From Mycobacterium simiae (GTDB lineage: Bacteria; Actinomycetota; Actinomycetes; Mycobacteriales; Mycobacteriaceae): a stretch of DNA of 64,000 nt. Made by a program: the position numbers and the translations under genes. The stretch covers positions 2,604,001-2,668,000 of the forward strand of contig NZ_AP022568.1 of NCBI RefSeq assembly GCF_010727605.1, read 5' to 3'. The notes beneath the pieces are model-generated. The model searched no databases and was not told the origin of the DNA. It saw nothing but the letters and a program-made list of their open reading frames with translations. This document shows, in pieces, positions 44,870 to 55,867 of the stretch (the first letter of the stretch is position 1; each line of letters begins with the position of its first letter).

Positions 44870-46260
44870 CTGTCGGCTCCGGCTGAATCCTGAGCAGCCT
44901 GCTCCGGGGTGGTTTCTAGGGGTTGTCGCAACACTTCCCTAGATTCTGGAGGTTGTGTTGGCATCGTCGCGTCGGGTGAAGAAGGGGCCGGGGCGACGTC
45001 CGCAGTCCGCCAAGTGTCAACGGTTCATGGAATTGCGGGCTCGTGGGTGGAGTGTGCGTGCCGCGGCCCGCGAAGTCGGTGTGTCCCGGTCGGCGGCAAC
45101 GAATTGTGCGCGCGGCTACAAGACCTACCGCAATGGCGTCGTAGTCGGTTTCGTCCCGCCGCTGGATCGGTTGGCGGTCCGCGAGATCAGCCCGCGTTAC
45201 CTGTCGCAGGACGAACGGATCAAGATCGCCGATCTTCGTCGTTGCGGGCTGAGCATCCGCGCGATTGCCATTCTGGTCGGTCGGGCAGCATCGACTATTT
45301 CGCGAAAGCTACGCCGCAACGCGGCAGCCGATTGCCGATATCAGCCCTTCGAGGCTCATCGGCGCGCCGCCGCGCGTCGAGCGCGTCATCACGGACGTCG
45401 GCTCGACACCAACGACGACCTCAGCGCGGTGGTCACCGAATTACTCGGTCGGCGCTGGAGTCCGCAGCAGATCAGCCGTAACCTGCGTCTGCGCTTTCCC
45501 GGTGATCCGTCGATGCGGTTGTGCCATGAGAGTATTTATCAAGCGGTTTACCAACCGAATTCGCGTTTCCTGCGACCGTCGCGATTGGCCCCGCACCGGC
45601 GGTCACCGCTGCGCACCGGGCGGGATCACCGCCGAGCCCACCAATGTCAGCAGCGTCGGCGGCCGCGGTTTCAGCAGCCGATGCTGACGATTCACGACAG
45701 GCCGTTCCCGCCCGTTGACCGGTCGCAGGCCGGCCACTGGGAGGGGATCTCATCATCGGCGACAATCATCTGTCAGCGATCGGCACACTGGTCGAACGGC
45801 AGAGTCGGATGCTGCGGCTGTGCACCTGCCTCGCGCCGATTCCGATTCGGTCCACGCCGCGCTGGTAGCGCGAATGCAGGACCTGCCGCGGGAGCTGATG
45901 CGTTCGATCACCTGGGATCAAGGCACCGAGATGGCGCGTCACCTAGCCACCGCCGACAAGCTCGGCGCTCCTGTCTACTTCTGCGACTCCCGCTCACCAT
46001 GGCAACGTGGCAGCAACGAGAACACCAACGGCCTGCTGCGCGACTACTTCCCCAAGGGCGTCACCCTCCGGGGCCATTCACCCGAGCACCTACTGGCCGT
46101 CGAGAACGAGCTCAACAACCGTCCACGAATGATCCTCCAAGACCGTTGTCCCGCGGACCTATTCGCCACCCTGCTAGCCTCAGAAAGTCCGTCGGTGTTG
46201 CGACGTTGACTAGAACCCACCCCGGAACTACCTGCTCACTTTTCGACCGGAGCCGACAGA
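44870..46260 (+). mobile_element. IS30-family insertion sequence with long imperfect inverted repeats
   Basis: The left end CTGTCGGCTCCGG (44870-44882) is matched inverted by CCGGAGCCGACAG (46248-46260). Inside these, CCGGGGTGG...TTCTAG...TCGCAACAC on the left (44904-44934) is mirrored on the right (46195-46225). The imperfect inverted repeat thus extends about 65 bases. ACGC flanks both ends (44866-44869 and 46261-46264) and may be the target duplication. About 1.39 kb in all, with one broken transposase inside. Confidence 0.7.
44955..46209 (+). pseudogene. IS30-family transposase, frameshifted
   Basis: From GTG 44955 the N-terminal helix-turn-helix region (MELRARGWSVRAAAREVGVS) and the IS30 segment YLSQDERIKIADLRRCGLSI then STISRKLRRNA are intact. 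So is RRWSPQQISRNLRLRFPGDP. At GHWEG (about 45750) the frame shifts: the expected DLIIGDNHLSAIGTLVERQS is in another frame, and a second shift near 45820 restores HLPRADSDSVHAALVARMQD. The end keeps the catalytic region SITWDQGTEMARH and SPWQRGSNENTNGLLRDYFP. Two frameshifts make it inactive. Confidence 0.85.
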
Positions 46261-46499
46261 CGCCACCATCGCCTTGGCGCAGATCAGACACGGTATGGGA
46301 CAGTGCCTTTCGTCGCACGCTCTTCATCGGCATCCCGGGCATCAGCGGCCTCGCCGGCGAGCTACTGGATGCCTGCCAATGCTCCCTGTGCGGTGGATGG
46401 GCGGTGCGACAGCGCACCGAACTCCACGGCGGTGCCGACAATATTCACCGTCGGCATCCGACCACGCCACCTGAAAGGTACAGCGATCTGCGTGGCGGG

Positions 46500-47252
46500 T
46501 CATGTGGCCGCTCCTGGACCGAGGTGGGCTCCGCAGGATGGGCACCACCGCACCTGCTCACCGAGGACATCGCGAAGCGCCGCCACGTCGGCGCGGTGGT
46601 GACGGCAGGTTTGACGGGCCAGATGAATTCGGATCACGCTGACGATGAACTGTGCCCGCTGCGTGGGGTTCTCGCCGTAGCCATCGGTGAAGGTAGTGCC
46701 TTCAGTGATCACTTCACCGCTGGAGTGCTCGAATTCCTCGGTGACGATCTCACCGTTGTCATCGACCCCGGTGACGACACGTCCGACGAGCCCGTTGGGC
46801 CGTAGGTCGAGAAAGGAGTCCCGACGACGCCATCCGTAGACGGCATGGCCACTGATCCAATCAGCCGCGTAGAGCTCGCAGCCGTCTCTCGCCAGTGCTT
46901 CGTTGAATGACTTAAGGAGTCCGGCAACTTCCTCTTCATCAGGTCTCACGACGGGGTGCAGCATCTCTGCGAGGAATCGCAGGGCGAACTCGTCGTCGCC
47001 ATGTTGCAACCCAAAGCGGCTGTCGGTACCTACCGAGTCGTCTGGCCAGTCTTGAGGGTTGTTGACGCGATGCTGCCAGATATCACCCGCAGCGGACTTG
47101 TACCTCGATGCAGTGCTCGACATTGAATCCAAGTCGTGGATGCGCGCCAAGAAGTCGGGCTCTTCCAACCTTCCCTCCAATAGCACCTTCGACAGGTTGA
47201 TGGTGTCGAAGATCCTGCGGAGCGTCACTTGGGTGATGCGCTTCGTCGCCAC
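46500..47252 (-). CDS. AbiJ-like abortive-infection protein with atypical zinc-ribbon tail
   Basis: 250 residues from GTG 47252, with Shine-Dalgarno AAAGGAG about ten bases upstream. The N-terminal 150 residues (KRITQVTLRRIFDTINLSKV; DIWQHRVNNPQDWPDDSVG; FALRFLAEMLHPVVRPDEEE) resemble the AbiJ-NTD3 domain of phage-exclusion proteins. That domain is usually followed by an Abi_C domain; instead there are about 100 other residues ending WCPSCGAHLG, half a zinc ribbon. So the C-terminus may have been swapped. It may act in phage defence, by analogy only. Confidence 0.65.
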   Translation of the reverse strand: MATKRITQVTLRRIFDTINLSKVLLEGRLEEPDFLARIHDLDSMSSTASRYKSAAGDIWQHRVNNPQDWPDDSVGTDSRFGLQHGDDEFALRFLAEMLHPVVRPDEEEVAGLLKSFNEALARDGCELYAADWISGHAVYGWRRRDSFLDLRPNGLVGRVVTGVDDNGEIVTEEFEHSSGEVITEGTTFTDGYGENPTQRAQFIVSVIRIHLARQTCRHHRADVAALRDVLGEQVRWCPSCGAHLGPGAAT

Positions 47253-47385
47253 GCCCCTACAACTCCTTTGTGGCCGGCACCCGACCCGGTGGATCGGGTG
47301 CCCTTCAAGGATTATGGGGATCAGCGAGACCGTGTCCCCGATCGCGATGAAAGTCGCGTCCGCGGCCAGCATCCTCACCAAACAC

Positions 47386-47419
47386 AAAGGTCACGAACCA
47401 TTTCGAGTTCGTGACCTTT
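47386..47419 (-). terminator. Rho-independent-like terminator after tRNA-Leu
   Basis: AAAGGTCACGAAC (47386-47398) and GTTCGTGACCTTT (47407-47419) form a perfect 13-base-pair stem with an 8-base loop. On the minus strand it is followed by a T-rich TTTGTGTTTGG. It begins 27 bases beyond the 3' end of tRNA-Leu and also insulates the AbiJ-like gene. Confidence 0.75.
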
Positions 47420-47445
47420 GGGGCCGCCGTTCGTAGAACCGCTCG

Positions 47446-47531
47446 TGGTGGGCGAAGGGGGACTTGAACCCCCACGTCCCGAAGGACACTGGCACCTGAA
47501 GCCAGCGCGTCTGCCATTCCGCCACTCGCCC
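47446..47531 (-). tRNA. leuT: tRNA-Leu (CAG)
   Basis: 86 bases on the minus strand, with CCA encoded. Acceptor GGGCGAG pairs with the 3' strand. The D-loop region GTGGCGGAATGGCAGACGC, anticodon loop around GGCTTCAGGTGCC (anticodon CAG), a long variable arm GTCCTTCGGGAC, and the T arm GGGGGTTCAAGTCCCCC make it a class II tRNA-Leu. It lies beside fhaA as in M. tuberculosis and probably served as the anchor of the island to its left. Confidence 0.95.
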
Positions 47532-47785
47532 GGGGAAACAACCGAAGGACCATATCACTGTAGTAGTCCTTCACCCTAACCGCTCCCGCGGGCCGCCCGG
47601 TCTTGAGCGGACCGGACCGCTGCGCCCGCGACCAGGGGTGACGTGCGGGGATGCGATTCTCAGAGTTCTCACGGTGACGCGGCGCGGCGGTGTCCCGATA
47701 CCATGCATGAGTGATGCGACACGCGGGTGAGCCGTTTGCCTCGCGCCGGCGATACACCGCGACAAGTGCGGGCGAGCGCTGACGT

Positions 47786-49441
47786 ATGGGTAGCCAAAAG
47801 GGGCTTGCCGCGCGGATCGAGCGCAAGCTCGAGTCAACGGTCGGTGACGCATTCGCCCGCGTGTTCGGGGGATCGATAGTCCCGCAGGAGATTGAGGCCC
47901 TGCTGCGCCGGGAAGCCGAAGACGGTGTCCGGCCGCTGCACGGCAACCGCCTTTTGGCGCCCAACGAATACGTCATTACCCTCGGTGTGCACGACTTCGA
48001 GCGGGTGGCCGCCGACCCGGATCTCACGTCGGGCGCTTTCGCGAGATACCTGGCTGACTATCTCCAGGAACAGGGGTGGGAAACGTATGGTGATGTCGTC
48101 GTCCGGTTCGAGCAGTTGCCGAACCTGCATACCGGCCAGTTCCGCGCCCGCGGCGCTGTCAACCCCGACGTCGAGCCCCGCCCGACGGTCAACGATCCCG
48201 TCCGGCCACAATCAAATCAGGCGTTCAGCGCAGAACCAGGAGTACCACCGATGACTGACAACTCGAGCTACCGCGGCGGTCAGGGGCAGGGGCGTCCCGG
48301 CGACGAGTATTACGCGCGTCCGCAAGACGACCAGCGCGGCGGCCAGGACCCGCAGGCCGGAGCTGACCAGCGCGGCGGGTATCCGCAGGAGCAGGGCGGC
48401 CACCCACCGCAGGGGGGCTACCAGCCTCCGCGCTACCCCGACCAGGGCCAGGGCGGCTATCAGGACCAGCGTGGTGGCTACCCCGAGCAAGGTGGTTACC
48501 AAGAACAGCGCGGCGGCTACCCGGAGCAGGGCGGTTACCCCCCGCAGGGCGGCTACCCGGGCCCGGGCGGGTACCCGGACCAGGGCCGCGGCTACCCGGA
48601 GCAAGGGCAGGGTGGTTACCCGCCTCCCTACGAGCCCCCGTACGAGCACCGGCCACCGGCCGGTGGCTACGGCGCGCCCGGCTACGACCACGGCGGCCAG
48701 GGGTACGACCAGGGCGGGCAGGCGTACGACCAGAGCTACCGCCCCGGTGGCGGCTACGCTCCACCTCCCGCCGGGCAACCGGGTGCCGGGCAGCAGGGCT
48801 ACGGCGGCTACGGCGGCGATTACGGTCGAGGACCGGCTCGTCCCGAGGAGACCGGCTACGCGGCCCCGCCCGCGCCCGAGCAGCGGCCGTCCTACCCGGA
48901 GCAGGGCGGATACGACCAGGGCTACCAGCAGGGTGCTCCGAGTTACGGTCAGCAGGAGTACGCCGGCGGCGACTACACCCAGTACGCGGAGAACGTTCCG
49001 GTCGGCGGTTACGGTCCGCAGGGCGGCGGCTACCCCGAGACGGCCCACCGTGATTACGAATACGGCCAGCAGCCCGAGTACGGCCAGCCCGCGGATTACG
49101 GCCAGCAGGCCGGCGGTTATGGCGGCTACGGCCAAGGCGGTTACGGAGCGGCCGGAGCCGCGGTCACGCTGCAACTCGACGACGGCAGCGGCCGGACCTA
49201 CCAGCTGCGTGAAGGTTCCAACATCGTCGGCCGCGGCCAGGACGCCCAGTTCCGGCTGCCCGACACCGGTGTGTCGCGCCGGCACCTGGAGATCCGGTGG
49301 GATGGACAGGTCGCGCTGCTGTCCGACCTCAACTCCACCAACGGAACCACCGTGAACAACGCGCCGGTGCAGGAGTGGCAGTTGGCCGACGGCGACGTGA
49401 TTCGTTTGGGCCACTCGGAGATCATCGTTCGGATCCACTGA
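47786..49441 (+). CDS. fhaA: FHA-domain protein FhaA
   Basis: 551 residues from ATG 47786. The N-terminal DUF3662-type domain (about 1-125) holds [20 protein letters not shown] and [16 protein letters not shown] long Gly/Tyr/Gln/Pro-rich linker of about 300 residues with [13 protein letters not shown] repeats follows. The C-terminal FHA domain (about 460-550) has [29 protein letters not shown] and NSTNGTTVN. It binds phosphothreonine on PknA/PknB targets and MviN-type proteins, linking kinases to peptidoglycan export. First gene of the fhaA-fhaB-pstP-rodA-pbpA-pknA-pknB run. Confidence 0.96.
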   Translation: MGSQKGLAARIERKLESTVGDAFARVFGGSIVPQEIEALLRREAEDGVRPLHGNRLLAPNEYVITLGVHDFERVAADPDLTSGAFARYLADYLQEQGWETYGDVVVRFEQLPNLHTGQFRARGAVNPDVEPRPTVNDPVRPQSNQAFSAEPGVPPMTDNSSYRGGQGQGRPGDEYYARPQDDQRGGQDPQAGADQRGGYPQEQGGHPPQGGYQPPRYPDQGQGGYQDQRGGYPEQGGYQEQRGGYPEQGGYPPQGGYPGPGGYPDQGRGYPEQGQGGYPPPYEPPYEHRPPAGGYGAPGYDHGGQGYDQGGQAYDQSYRPGGGYAPPPAGQPGAGQQGYGGYGGDYGRGPARPEETGYAAPPAPEQRPSYPEQGGYDQGYQQGAPSYGQQEYAGGDYTQYAENVPVGGYGPQGGGYPETAHRDYEYGQQPEYGQPADYGQQAGGYGGYGQGGYGAAGAAVTLQLDDGSGRTYQLREGSNIVGRGQDAQFRLPDTGVSRRHLEIRWDGQVALLSDLNSTNGTTVNNAPVQEWQLADGDVIRLGHSEIIVRIH

Positions 49442-49549
49442 ACGCACCGGGCTCAAGCTGCCGTGCTTCGCCCCGCGTCGAACGCCCTCCAAGTATCGTG
49501 ACGTTGCTTGGTTTCACGAGGTGCGGCGCCAGGACGGAAAGGACGCCAG

Positions 49550-50017
49550 ATGCAGGGACTAGTACTGCAGCTGACGCGTGCCGGCTTTTTAATGCTGTTG
49601 TGGGTATTCATTTGGTCCGTTCTTCGCATCTTGAAGACTGATATCTACGCACCCACGGGTGCGGTCATGGTTCGCCGTGGCTTGGCGTTGCGCGGCAGTT
49701 TGCTGTCGTCCCGCCAACGCCGCCATGCCGCTCGGTATTTGGTGGTGACCGAGGGAGCGTTGGCAGGTGCGCGCATCACGCTCAGCGGGCAACCGGTGTT
49801 GATTGGTCGGGCCGACGACTCGACGCTGGTGTTGACCGATGATTACGCCTCGACGCGGCACGCCCGGCTGTCGCAGCGCGGCTCGGAGTGGTACGTCGAG
49901 GATCTAGGATCGACCAACGGCACTTACCTTGACAGGGCGAAGGTGACGACTGCGGCACGAGTTCCCATCGGAACGCCGATCCGGATCGGCAAGACGGCGA
50001 TTGAGTTGCGCCCGTGA
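49550..50017 (+). CDS. fhaB: FHA-domain protein FhaB/FipA
   Basis: 155 residues from ATG 49550, exactly the length of Rv0019c as I recall. An N-terminal membrane segment (FLMLLWVFIWSVLRILKTDI) is followed by an FHA domain with PVLIGRADDSTLVLTDDYAS, TRHARLSQRG and LGSTNGTYLD. It interacts with FtsZ/FtsQ and PapA5-type proteins in M. tuberculosis and is phosphorylated by PknA. Its stop overlaps by four bases the first of two 68-base MIRU units before pstP. Confidence 0.96.
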   Translation: MQGLVLQLTRAGFLMLLWVFIWSVLRILKTDIYAPTGAVMVRRGLALRGSLLSSRQRRHAARYLVVTEGALAGARITLSGQPVLIGRADDSTLVLTDDYASTRHARLSQRGSEWYVEDLGSTNGTYLDRAKVTTAARVPIGTPIRIGKTAIELRP

Positions 50018-50085
50018 CCCGCGCACACGACGAAGAGGCCGGCTTGGCATTGATGCCAGCCGGGGTCGAGGAGTTGCGCCCGTGA
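50014..50085 (+). CDS. MIRU peptide 1, 23 codons
   Basis: GTG at 50014 overlaps the fhaB stop (GTGA). The frame VTRAHDEEAGLALMPAGVEE ends LRP and a TGA at 50083-50085, overlapping the GTG of the next unit. An internal GAGGAG ahead of the next GTG can act as Shine-Dalgarno. Whether the peptide has a role or merely passes ribosomes to pstP is unknown. Confidence 0.4.
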   Translation: MTRAHDEEAGLALMPAGVEELRP

Positions 50086-50153
50086 CCCGCGCACACGACG
50101 AAGAGGCCGGCTTGGCGTTGATGCCAGCCGGGGTCGAGGAGTTGCGCCCGTGA
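50082..50153 (+). CDS. MIRU peptide 2, 23 codons
   Basis: Same frame and length as peptide 1. Its GTG at 50082 overlaps the stop of peptide 1, and its TGA overlaps the pstP GTG at 50150. A 72-base frame minus the 4-base overlap gives exactly the 68-base repeat period, so adding or losing units keeps coupling intact. Confidence 0.4.
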   Translation: MTRAHDEEAGLALMPAGVEELRP

Positions 50154-51658
50154 CCCTGGTCCTGCGATATGCCGCCCGCAGCGATCGCGGACTGGTACGC
50201 GCCAACAACGAAGACTCGGTTTACGCGGGCGCTCGACTTCTGGCACTGGCCGACGGCATGGGCGGCCACGCCGCCGGCGAGGTGGCCTCGCAGCTGGTGA
50301 TCGCCGCGCTCGCCCACCTCGACGACGACGAACCCGGTGGCGACCTGCTCGCCAAGCTCGACGCGGCGGTGCGCGCCGGCAACGCGGCGATCGCGGCGCA
50401 GGTCGAGATGGAGCCCGAGCTCGAGGGGATGGGCACCACACTGACCGCAATCCTGTTCGCGGGCAACCGTCTTGGATTGGTGCACATCGGTGATTCGCGT
50501 GGCTATCTGCTCCGCGATGGCGAGCTGGTCCAAATCACCAAGGACGACACCTTCGTTCAGACCTTGGTCGACGAGGGTCGGATCACGCGGGAAGAGGCGC
50601 ACAGCCATCCACAGCGATCGTTGATCATGCGGGCGTTAACGGGCCATGAGGTCGAGCCAACGCTGACGATGCGCGAGGCCCGCGCCGGTGATCGCTACCT
50701 GCTCTGCTCGGACGGGTTGTCCGACCCGGTTAGCGACGAGACCATCTACGAAGCACTGCAAATCCCCGATGTTGCCGAAAGTGCCTATCGCCTCATCGAA
50801 TTGGCGCTGCGCGGCGGCGGGCCCGACAACGTGACAGTGGTGGTCGCCGACGTCGTGGACTACGACTACGGACAAACTCAGCCGATTCTGGCCGGGGCGG
50901 TCTCCGGCGAGGAAGACCAGCTGACGCTGCCCAACACCTCGGCGGGCCGGGCATCGGCCATCGGCGCTCGAAAACCCGCCGCTAAACCCATTGCCGCACA
51001 AGAAGAACCCGCCCCCCGCTCGCGGTGGGCGTGGCGGAGGACATTCATCGTCGTCACGTTGGTGGTGCTACTGGCGCTCGCCGGCCTGGCCATCGGTCGG
51101 GCGATCATCCGGAGCAACTACTACGTCGCCGAATACAACGGCATGGTGTCGATCATGCGGGGGATTCAGGGGTCGCTGCTGGGCATGTCCCTGCACGAGC
51201 CGCATCTGGCGGGTTGCCTGAACGCGCGCAACGACTTATCGATCATCAGCTACAGCCAGTCCGGCGGTCATCTCGACTGCCGGCTCTTGCAATTGCAGGA
51301 CCTGCGGCCCGCCGCTCGCGCCCAAGTACTGGCCGGGCTTCCGGCCGGAACCTTGGATCAGGCCGAATCACAGCTCAAAGAGCTCGCCGCCAGCAACCTG
51401 CTGCCGCCCTGTCCGCCGCCGCGGGCGACCTCGCCGCCGGCGCCGCCGACCCCGGCGACCGGCGGGACAACTCCGCCGAGCGCTACAGCGCCCCCCACCC
51501 CTTCCAGCGGCACCCCTCCCACCAGCACGCCCCAGAGCACCACTCCCACAAGCACTTCCCCCGCGGCGCCCGCGTCCTCGTCGCCTCCCACCCCCACGGT
51601 GACCGCGCTCCCGCCAATCCCTCCTCAGCCGGGCATCGATTGCCGGGCGGCTGCATGA
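50150..51658 (+). CDS. pstP: Serine/threonine protein phosphatase PstP (PP2C)
   Basis: 502 residues. The PP2C domain (about 1-240) has the metal motif SDRGLVRANNEDS, ADGMGGHAAGE, IGDSRGYLLRDG and CSDGLSDPVSDE. A juxtamembrane segment leads to a membrane span (about 304-322, FIVVTLVVLLALAGLAIG), a small extracellular domain, and a Pro/Thr-rich tail. It dephosphorylates PknA, PknB and cell-wall targets. GTG start overlaps MIRU peptide 2; the stop overlaps rodA. Confidence 0.96.
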   Translation: MTLVLRYAARSDRGLVRANNEDSVYAGARLLALADGMGGHAAGEVASQLVIAALAHLDDDEPGGDLLAKLDAAVRAGNAAIAAQVEMEPELEGMGTTLTAILFAGNRLGLVHIGDSRGYLLRDGELVQITKDDTFVQTLVDEGRITREEAHSHPQRSLIMRALTGHEVEPTLTMREARAGDRYLLCSDGLSDPVSDETIYEALQIPDVAESAYRLIELALRGGGPDNVTVVVADVVDYDYGQTQPILAGAVSGEEDQLTLPNTSAGRASAIGARKPAAKPIAAQEEPAPRSRWAWRRTFIVVTLVVLLALAGLAIGRAIIRSNYYVAEYNGMVSIMRGIQGSLLGMSLHEPHLAGCLNARNDLSIISYSQSGGHLDCRLLQLQDLRPAARAQVLAGLPAGTLDQAESQLKELAASNLLPPCPPPRATSPPAPPTPATGGTTPPSATAPPTPSSGTPPTSTPQSTTPTSTSPAAPASSSPPTPTVTALPPIPPQPGIDCRAAA

Positions 51659-53064
51659 CCACACAGGTCCAACCGCCGGTCGCGGTGACCCCGCCGCTGC
51701 CCACTCGGCGCAATTCCGAGCTGCTGTTGTTGTGCTTCGCCGCACTGATCACCGTCGCCGCGCTACTGATTGTCGAGGCCAACCAGGGGCGCGGCCTGCG
51801 CCTGGATCTGGTCGGCTACGGGTTGATCTTTCTGGCCGTTTTCGGCAGCGCGCACGTGGCGGTGCGGCGCTTCGCGCCCTATGCCGACCCGCTACTGCTG
51901 CCAATTGTGGCGCTGCTCAACGGTCTTGGCTTAGTCATGATCCACCGGCTCGACCTCGTCGGCGGTGAGCTCAGCGGACGTCATCATCCCAGTGCGACCC
52001 AGCAGCTGCTGTGGACGCTGGTCAGCGTGGCCGCTTTCGCGCTCGTCGTCACATTCCTCAAAGACCACCGTCAGCTTGCCCGCTACGGCTACATCTTTGG
52101 ACTCACCGGCCTGGTGTTCCTGGCTATCCCGGCCATCCTGCCGGCGTCGCTGTCCGAGCAGAACGGCGCCAAAATCTGGATTCGGTTGCCGGGCTTCTCC
52201 ATTCAGCCCGCCGAGTTCTCGAAGATTTTGCTGCTGATCTTCTTCTCTGCAGTGCTGGTCGCCAAGCGCGGTCTGTTCACCAGCGTGGGCAAGCATCTGA
52301 TGGGGATGACCCTGCCGCGGCCACGGGACCTCGCGCCCCTGTTGGCGGCGTGGGTGATCTCGATCGGCGTCATGGTCTTCGAAAAGGACCTGGGCACTTC
52401 GCTATTGCTTTACGCGTCGTTTTTGGTCGTGGTGTATCTGGCCACCCAACGGTTCAGTTGGGTGGTCATCGGGCTGGTGCTGTTCGCCGCAGGAAGCGTT
52501 GTCGCATACTTCATTTTCGCGCACGTCCGGGTTCGGGTGCAGATGTGGTGGGACCCGTTCTCCGATCCCGACGGCAACGGCTACCAAAGCGTGCAGTCGC
52601 TGTTCAGCTTCGCCACCGGGGGCATCTTCGGTACCGGGCTTGGCAACGGTCAGCCTGACACCGTGCCGGCGGCATCCACCGACTTCATCATCGCGGCGTT
52701 CGGTGAGGAGCTCGGCCTGGTCGGGCTGGCGAGCATCTTGATGCTCTACACCATCGTTATCGTCCGCGGCTTACGCACCGCAATCGCGACCCGTGACAGC
52801 TTCGGCAAGCTGCTGGCCGCGGGACTGGCCTCCACGCTGGCTATCCAACTGTTCATTGTGGTCGGCGGTGTCACCCAACTGATTCCGCTGACGGGACTCA
52901 CCACCCCGTGGATGTCTTACGGCGGATCCTCGCTGCTGGCCAACTATGTGCTGCTCGGCATTTTGGCACGCATCTCGCACAGCGCCCGCCGTCCGTTGCG
53001 CACCCCGAGACGCGACACTGCGCCGATCGCGGCCGCCGGCACCGAGGTGATCGAGCGAGTATGA
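51655..53064 (+). CDS. rodA: SEDS-family peptidoglycan glycosyltransferase RodA
   Basis: 469 residues from ATG 51655 (ATGA overlap with pstP), the same length recalled for Rv0017c. About twelve membrane spans; SEDS marks include GFSIQPAEFSKILLLIF, FEKDLGTSLLLYASF, ATGGIFGTGLGNG and TGLTTPWMSYGGSSLLANY. It polymerises lipid II and works with the class B PBP encoded next. Its stop overlaps the pbpA start. Confidence 0.96.
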   Translation: MTTQVQPPVAVTPPLPTRRNSELLLLCFAALITVAALLIVEANQGRGLRLDLVGYGLIFLAVFGSAHVAVRRFAPYADPLLLPIVALLNGLGLVMIHRLDLVGGELSGRHHPSATQQLLWTLVSVAAFALVVTFLKDHRQLARYGYIFGLTGLVFLAIPAILPASLSEQNGAKIWIRLPGFSIQPAEFSKILLLIFFSAVLVAKRGLFTSVGKHLMGMTLPRPRDLAPLLAAWVISIGVMVFEKDLGTSLLLYASFLVVVYLATQRFSWVVIGLVLFAAGSVVAYFIFAHVRVRVQMWWDPFSDPDGNGYQSVQSLFSFATGGIFGTGLGNGQPDTVPAASTDFIIAAFGEELGLVGLASILMLYTIVIVRGLRTAIATRDSFGKLLAAGLASTLAIQLFIVVGGVTQLIPLTGLTTPWMSYGGSSLLANYVLLGILARISHSARRPLRTPRRDTAPIAAAGTEVIERV

Positions 53065-54535
53065 ACGCCTCACTGCGACGGATCTCGGTGACCGTGATGG
53101 CGTTGATCGTGCTGCTGCTCCTCAACGCCACGATGACCCAGGTCTTTGCGGCCGACGGCCTGCGCGCCGACCCCCGCAATCAACGGGTACTGCTGGACGA
53201 GTACTCGCGTCAGCGCGGTCAAATCATCGCCGGTGGCCAGCTGCTGGCCTATTCGGTCGCCACCGACAGCCACTTCCGCTTCCTGCGGGTGTACCCCAAC
53301 CCTGCGGTGTACGCCCCGGTGACCGGCTTCTACTCGCTGCGCTATTCCAGCTCCGGGCTGGAACGGGCCGAGGACTCGCTACTCAACGGTTCCGACGTGC
53401 GGCTGTTCGGCCGGCGGCTGGCCGACTTCTTCACCGGCCGCGATCCGCGCGGCGGCAATGTGGACACCACCATCAACCCCCGCGTGCAGCAGGCCGGCTG
53501 GGACGCGATGCAGCAGGGGTGCGGTGGGCCGCCGTGCAAGGGAGCCGTCGTCGCCCTGGAACCGTCCACCGGCAAAATTCTTGCCATGGTGTCGTCGCCG
53601 TCCTATGACCCCAACCTGCTGGCGTCTCATGACCCCGAGGTGCAGGCGCAGGCGTGGCAGCGGTTGCGCGACGATCCCGACGACCCGCTGGTGAACCGGG
53701 CGATCTCGGAGACCTATCCGCCCGGTTCCACGTTCAAGGTGATCACCACCGCCGCGGCGCTGCAAAGCGGGGCCACGGAGAACGAGCAGCTGACGGCGGC
53801 GCCGACGATCCCGCTGCCCAACAGCACCGCCACGCTGGAGAACTACGGCGGAACCCCGTGCGGCGACCAGCCGACGGTGACGCTCAGCCAGGCCTTCGCC
53901 AAGTCCTGCAACACCGCCTTTGTGCAGCTGGGCATCCGCACCGGGGCCGAGGCCCTGCGCAGTATGGCGCGCTCGTTCGGCCTGGACAGCACCCCGAGCG
54001 TGATTCCGCTGCAGGTCTCGGAGTCGACCGTTGGGATAATCGCCGATGGGGCCGCCCTCGGGATGTCTAGCATCGGGCAGAAGGATGTGGCGCTGACCCC
54101 GCTGCAAAACGCGGAGATCGCCGCGACCATCGCGAACAACGGCGTGACGATGCAGCCGTACCTGGTCGAAAGCCTCAAAGGACCGGACTTGGCCAACATC
54201 ACCACGACGGCGCCATATCAGCAGCGCCGCGCGGTAACGCCGCAGATCGCCGCTAAGCTGACAGAGCTCATGGTCGGAGCCGAGAAGGACGCACAGCAGA
54301 AAGGGGCTATTCCCGGCGTGCAGATTGCATCCAAGACCGGTACCGCGGAGCATGGCACCGACCCGCGCAACACTCCGCCGCACGCGTGGTACATCGCGTT
54401 TGCGCCCGCAGAAGCGCCGAGGGTGGCGGTGGCCGTGCTGGTGGAGAACGGCGCGGATCGCCTGTCGGCAACGGGCGGCGCACTGGCGGCGCCGATCGGA
54501 CGCGCCGTCATCCAGGCCGCATTGCAGGGGGGCCC

Positions 54536-54539
<4 letters not shown>
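53061..54539 (+). CDS. pbpA: Class B penicillin-binding protein PbpA
   Basis: 492 residues from ATG 53061, with an N-terminal anchor ([20 protein letters not shown]). The transpeptidase domain has the nucleophile motif STFK in [17 protein letters not shown], the SCN motif in [13 protein letters not shown], and KTG in [11 protein letters not shown]. It cross-links septal or lateral peptidoglycan with RodA and is a PknB substrate in M. tuberculosis. Both ends overlap neighbours by four bases. Confidence 0.96.

Positions 54540-55863
<1,324 letters not shown>

Positions 55864-55867
<4 letters not shown>

Larger units (their letters stand above)
50003..50153 (+). repeat. MIRU-type tandem repeat, two 68-base units plus 15-base partial
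   Basis: GAGTTGCGCCCGTGACCC begins at 50003 and 50071 and, with CTG instead of CGC after GTGACC, again at 50139: two full 68-base units and a start of a third. The units differ at one base (CAT versus CGT near 50049/50117). The sequence agrees with Mycobacterial Interspersed Repetitive Units as I recall them, including GTGACCCGCGCACACGACG. Each unit preserves the GTGA stop/start overlap of the operon. Confidence 0.85.

Noticed and set aside
46261..46499. Plus-strand frames continuing past the IS30 right end
   Set aside because: They are read-through of the frameshifted transposase frame and antisense of the AbiJ-like gene end; no independent evidence for a gene.
48280..49160. Repeats in the middle of fhaA as a possible CRISPR or VNTR
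   Set aside because: The repeats are degenerate codons for Gly-Gly-Tyr-Pro-Glu-Gln type protein repeats, in frame, without spacers.
48212..49492. Minus-strand frame over the fhaA linker
   Set aside because: Val/Leu/Ala-rich artefact of the repeated Gly-Tyr-Pro codons read in reverse.
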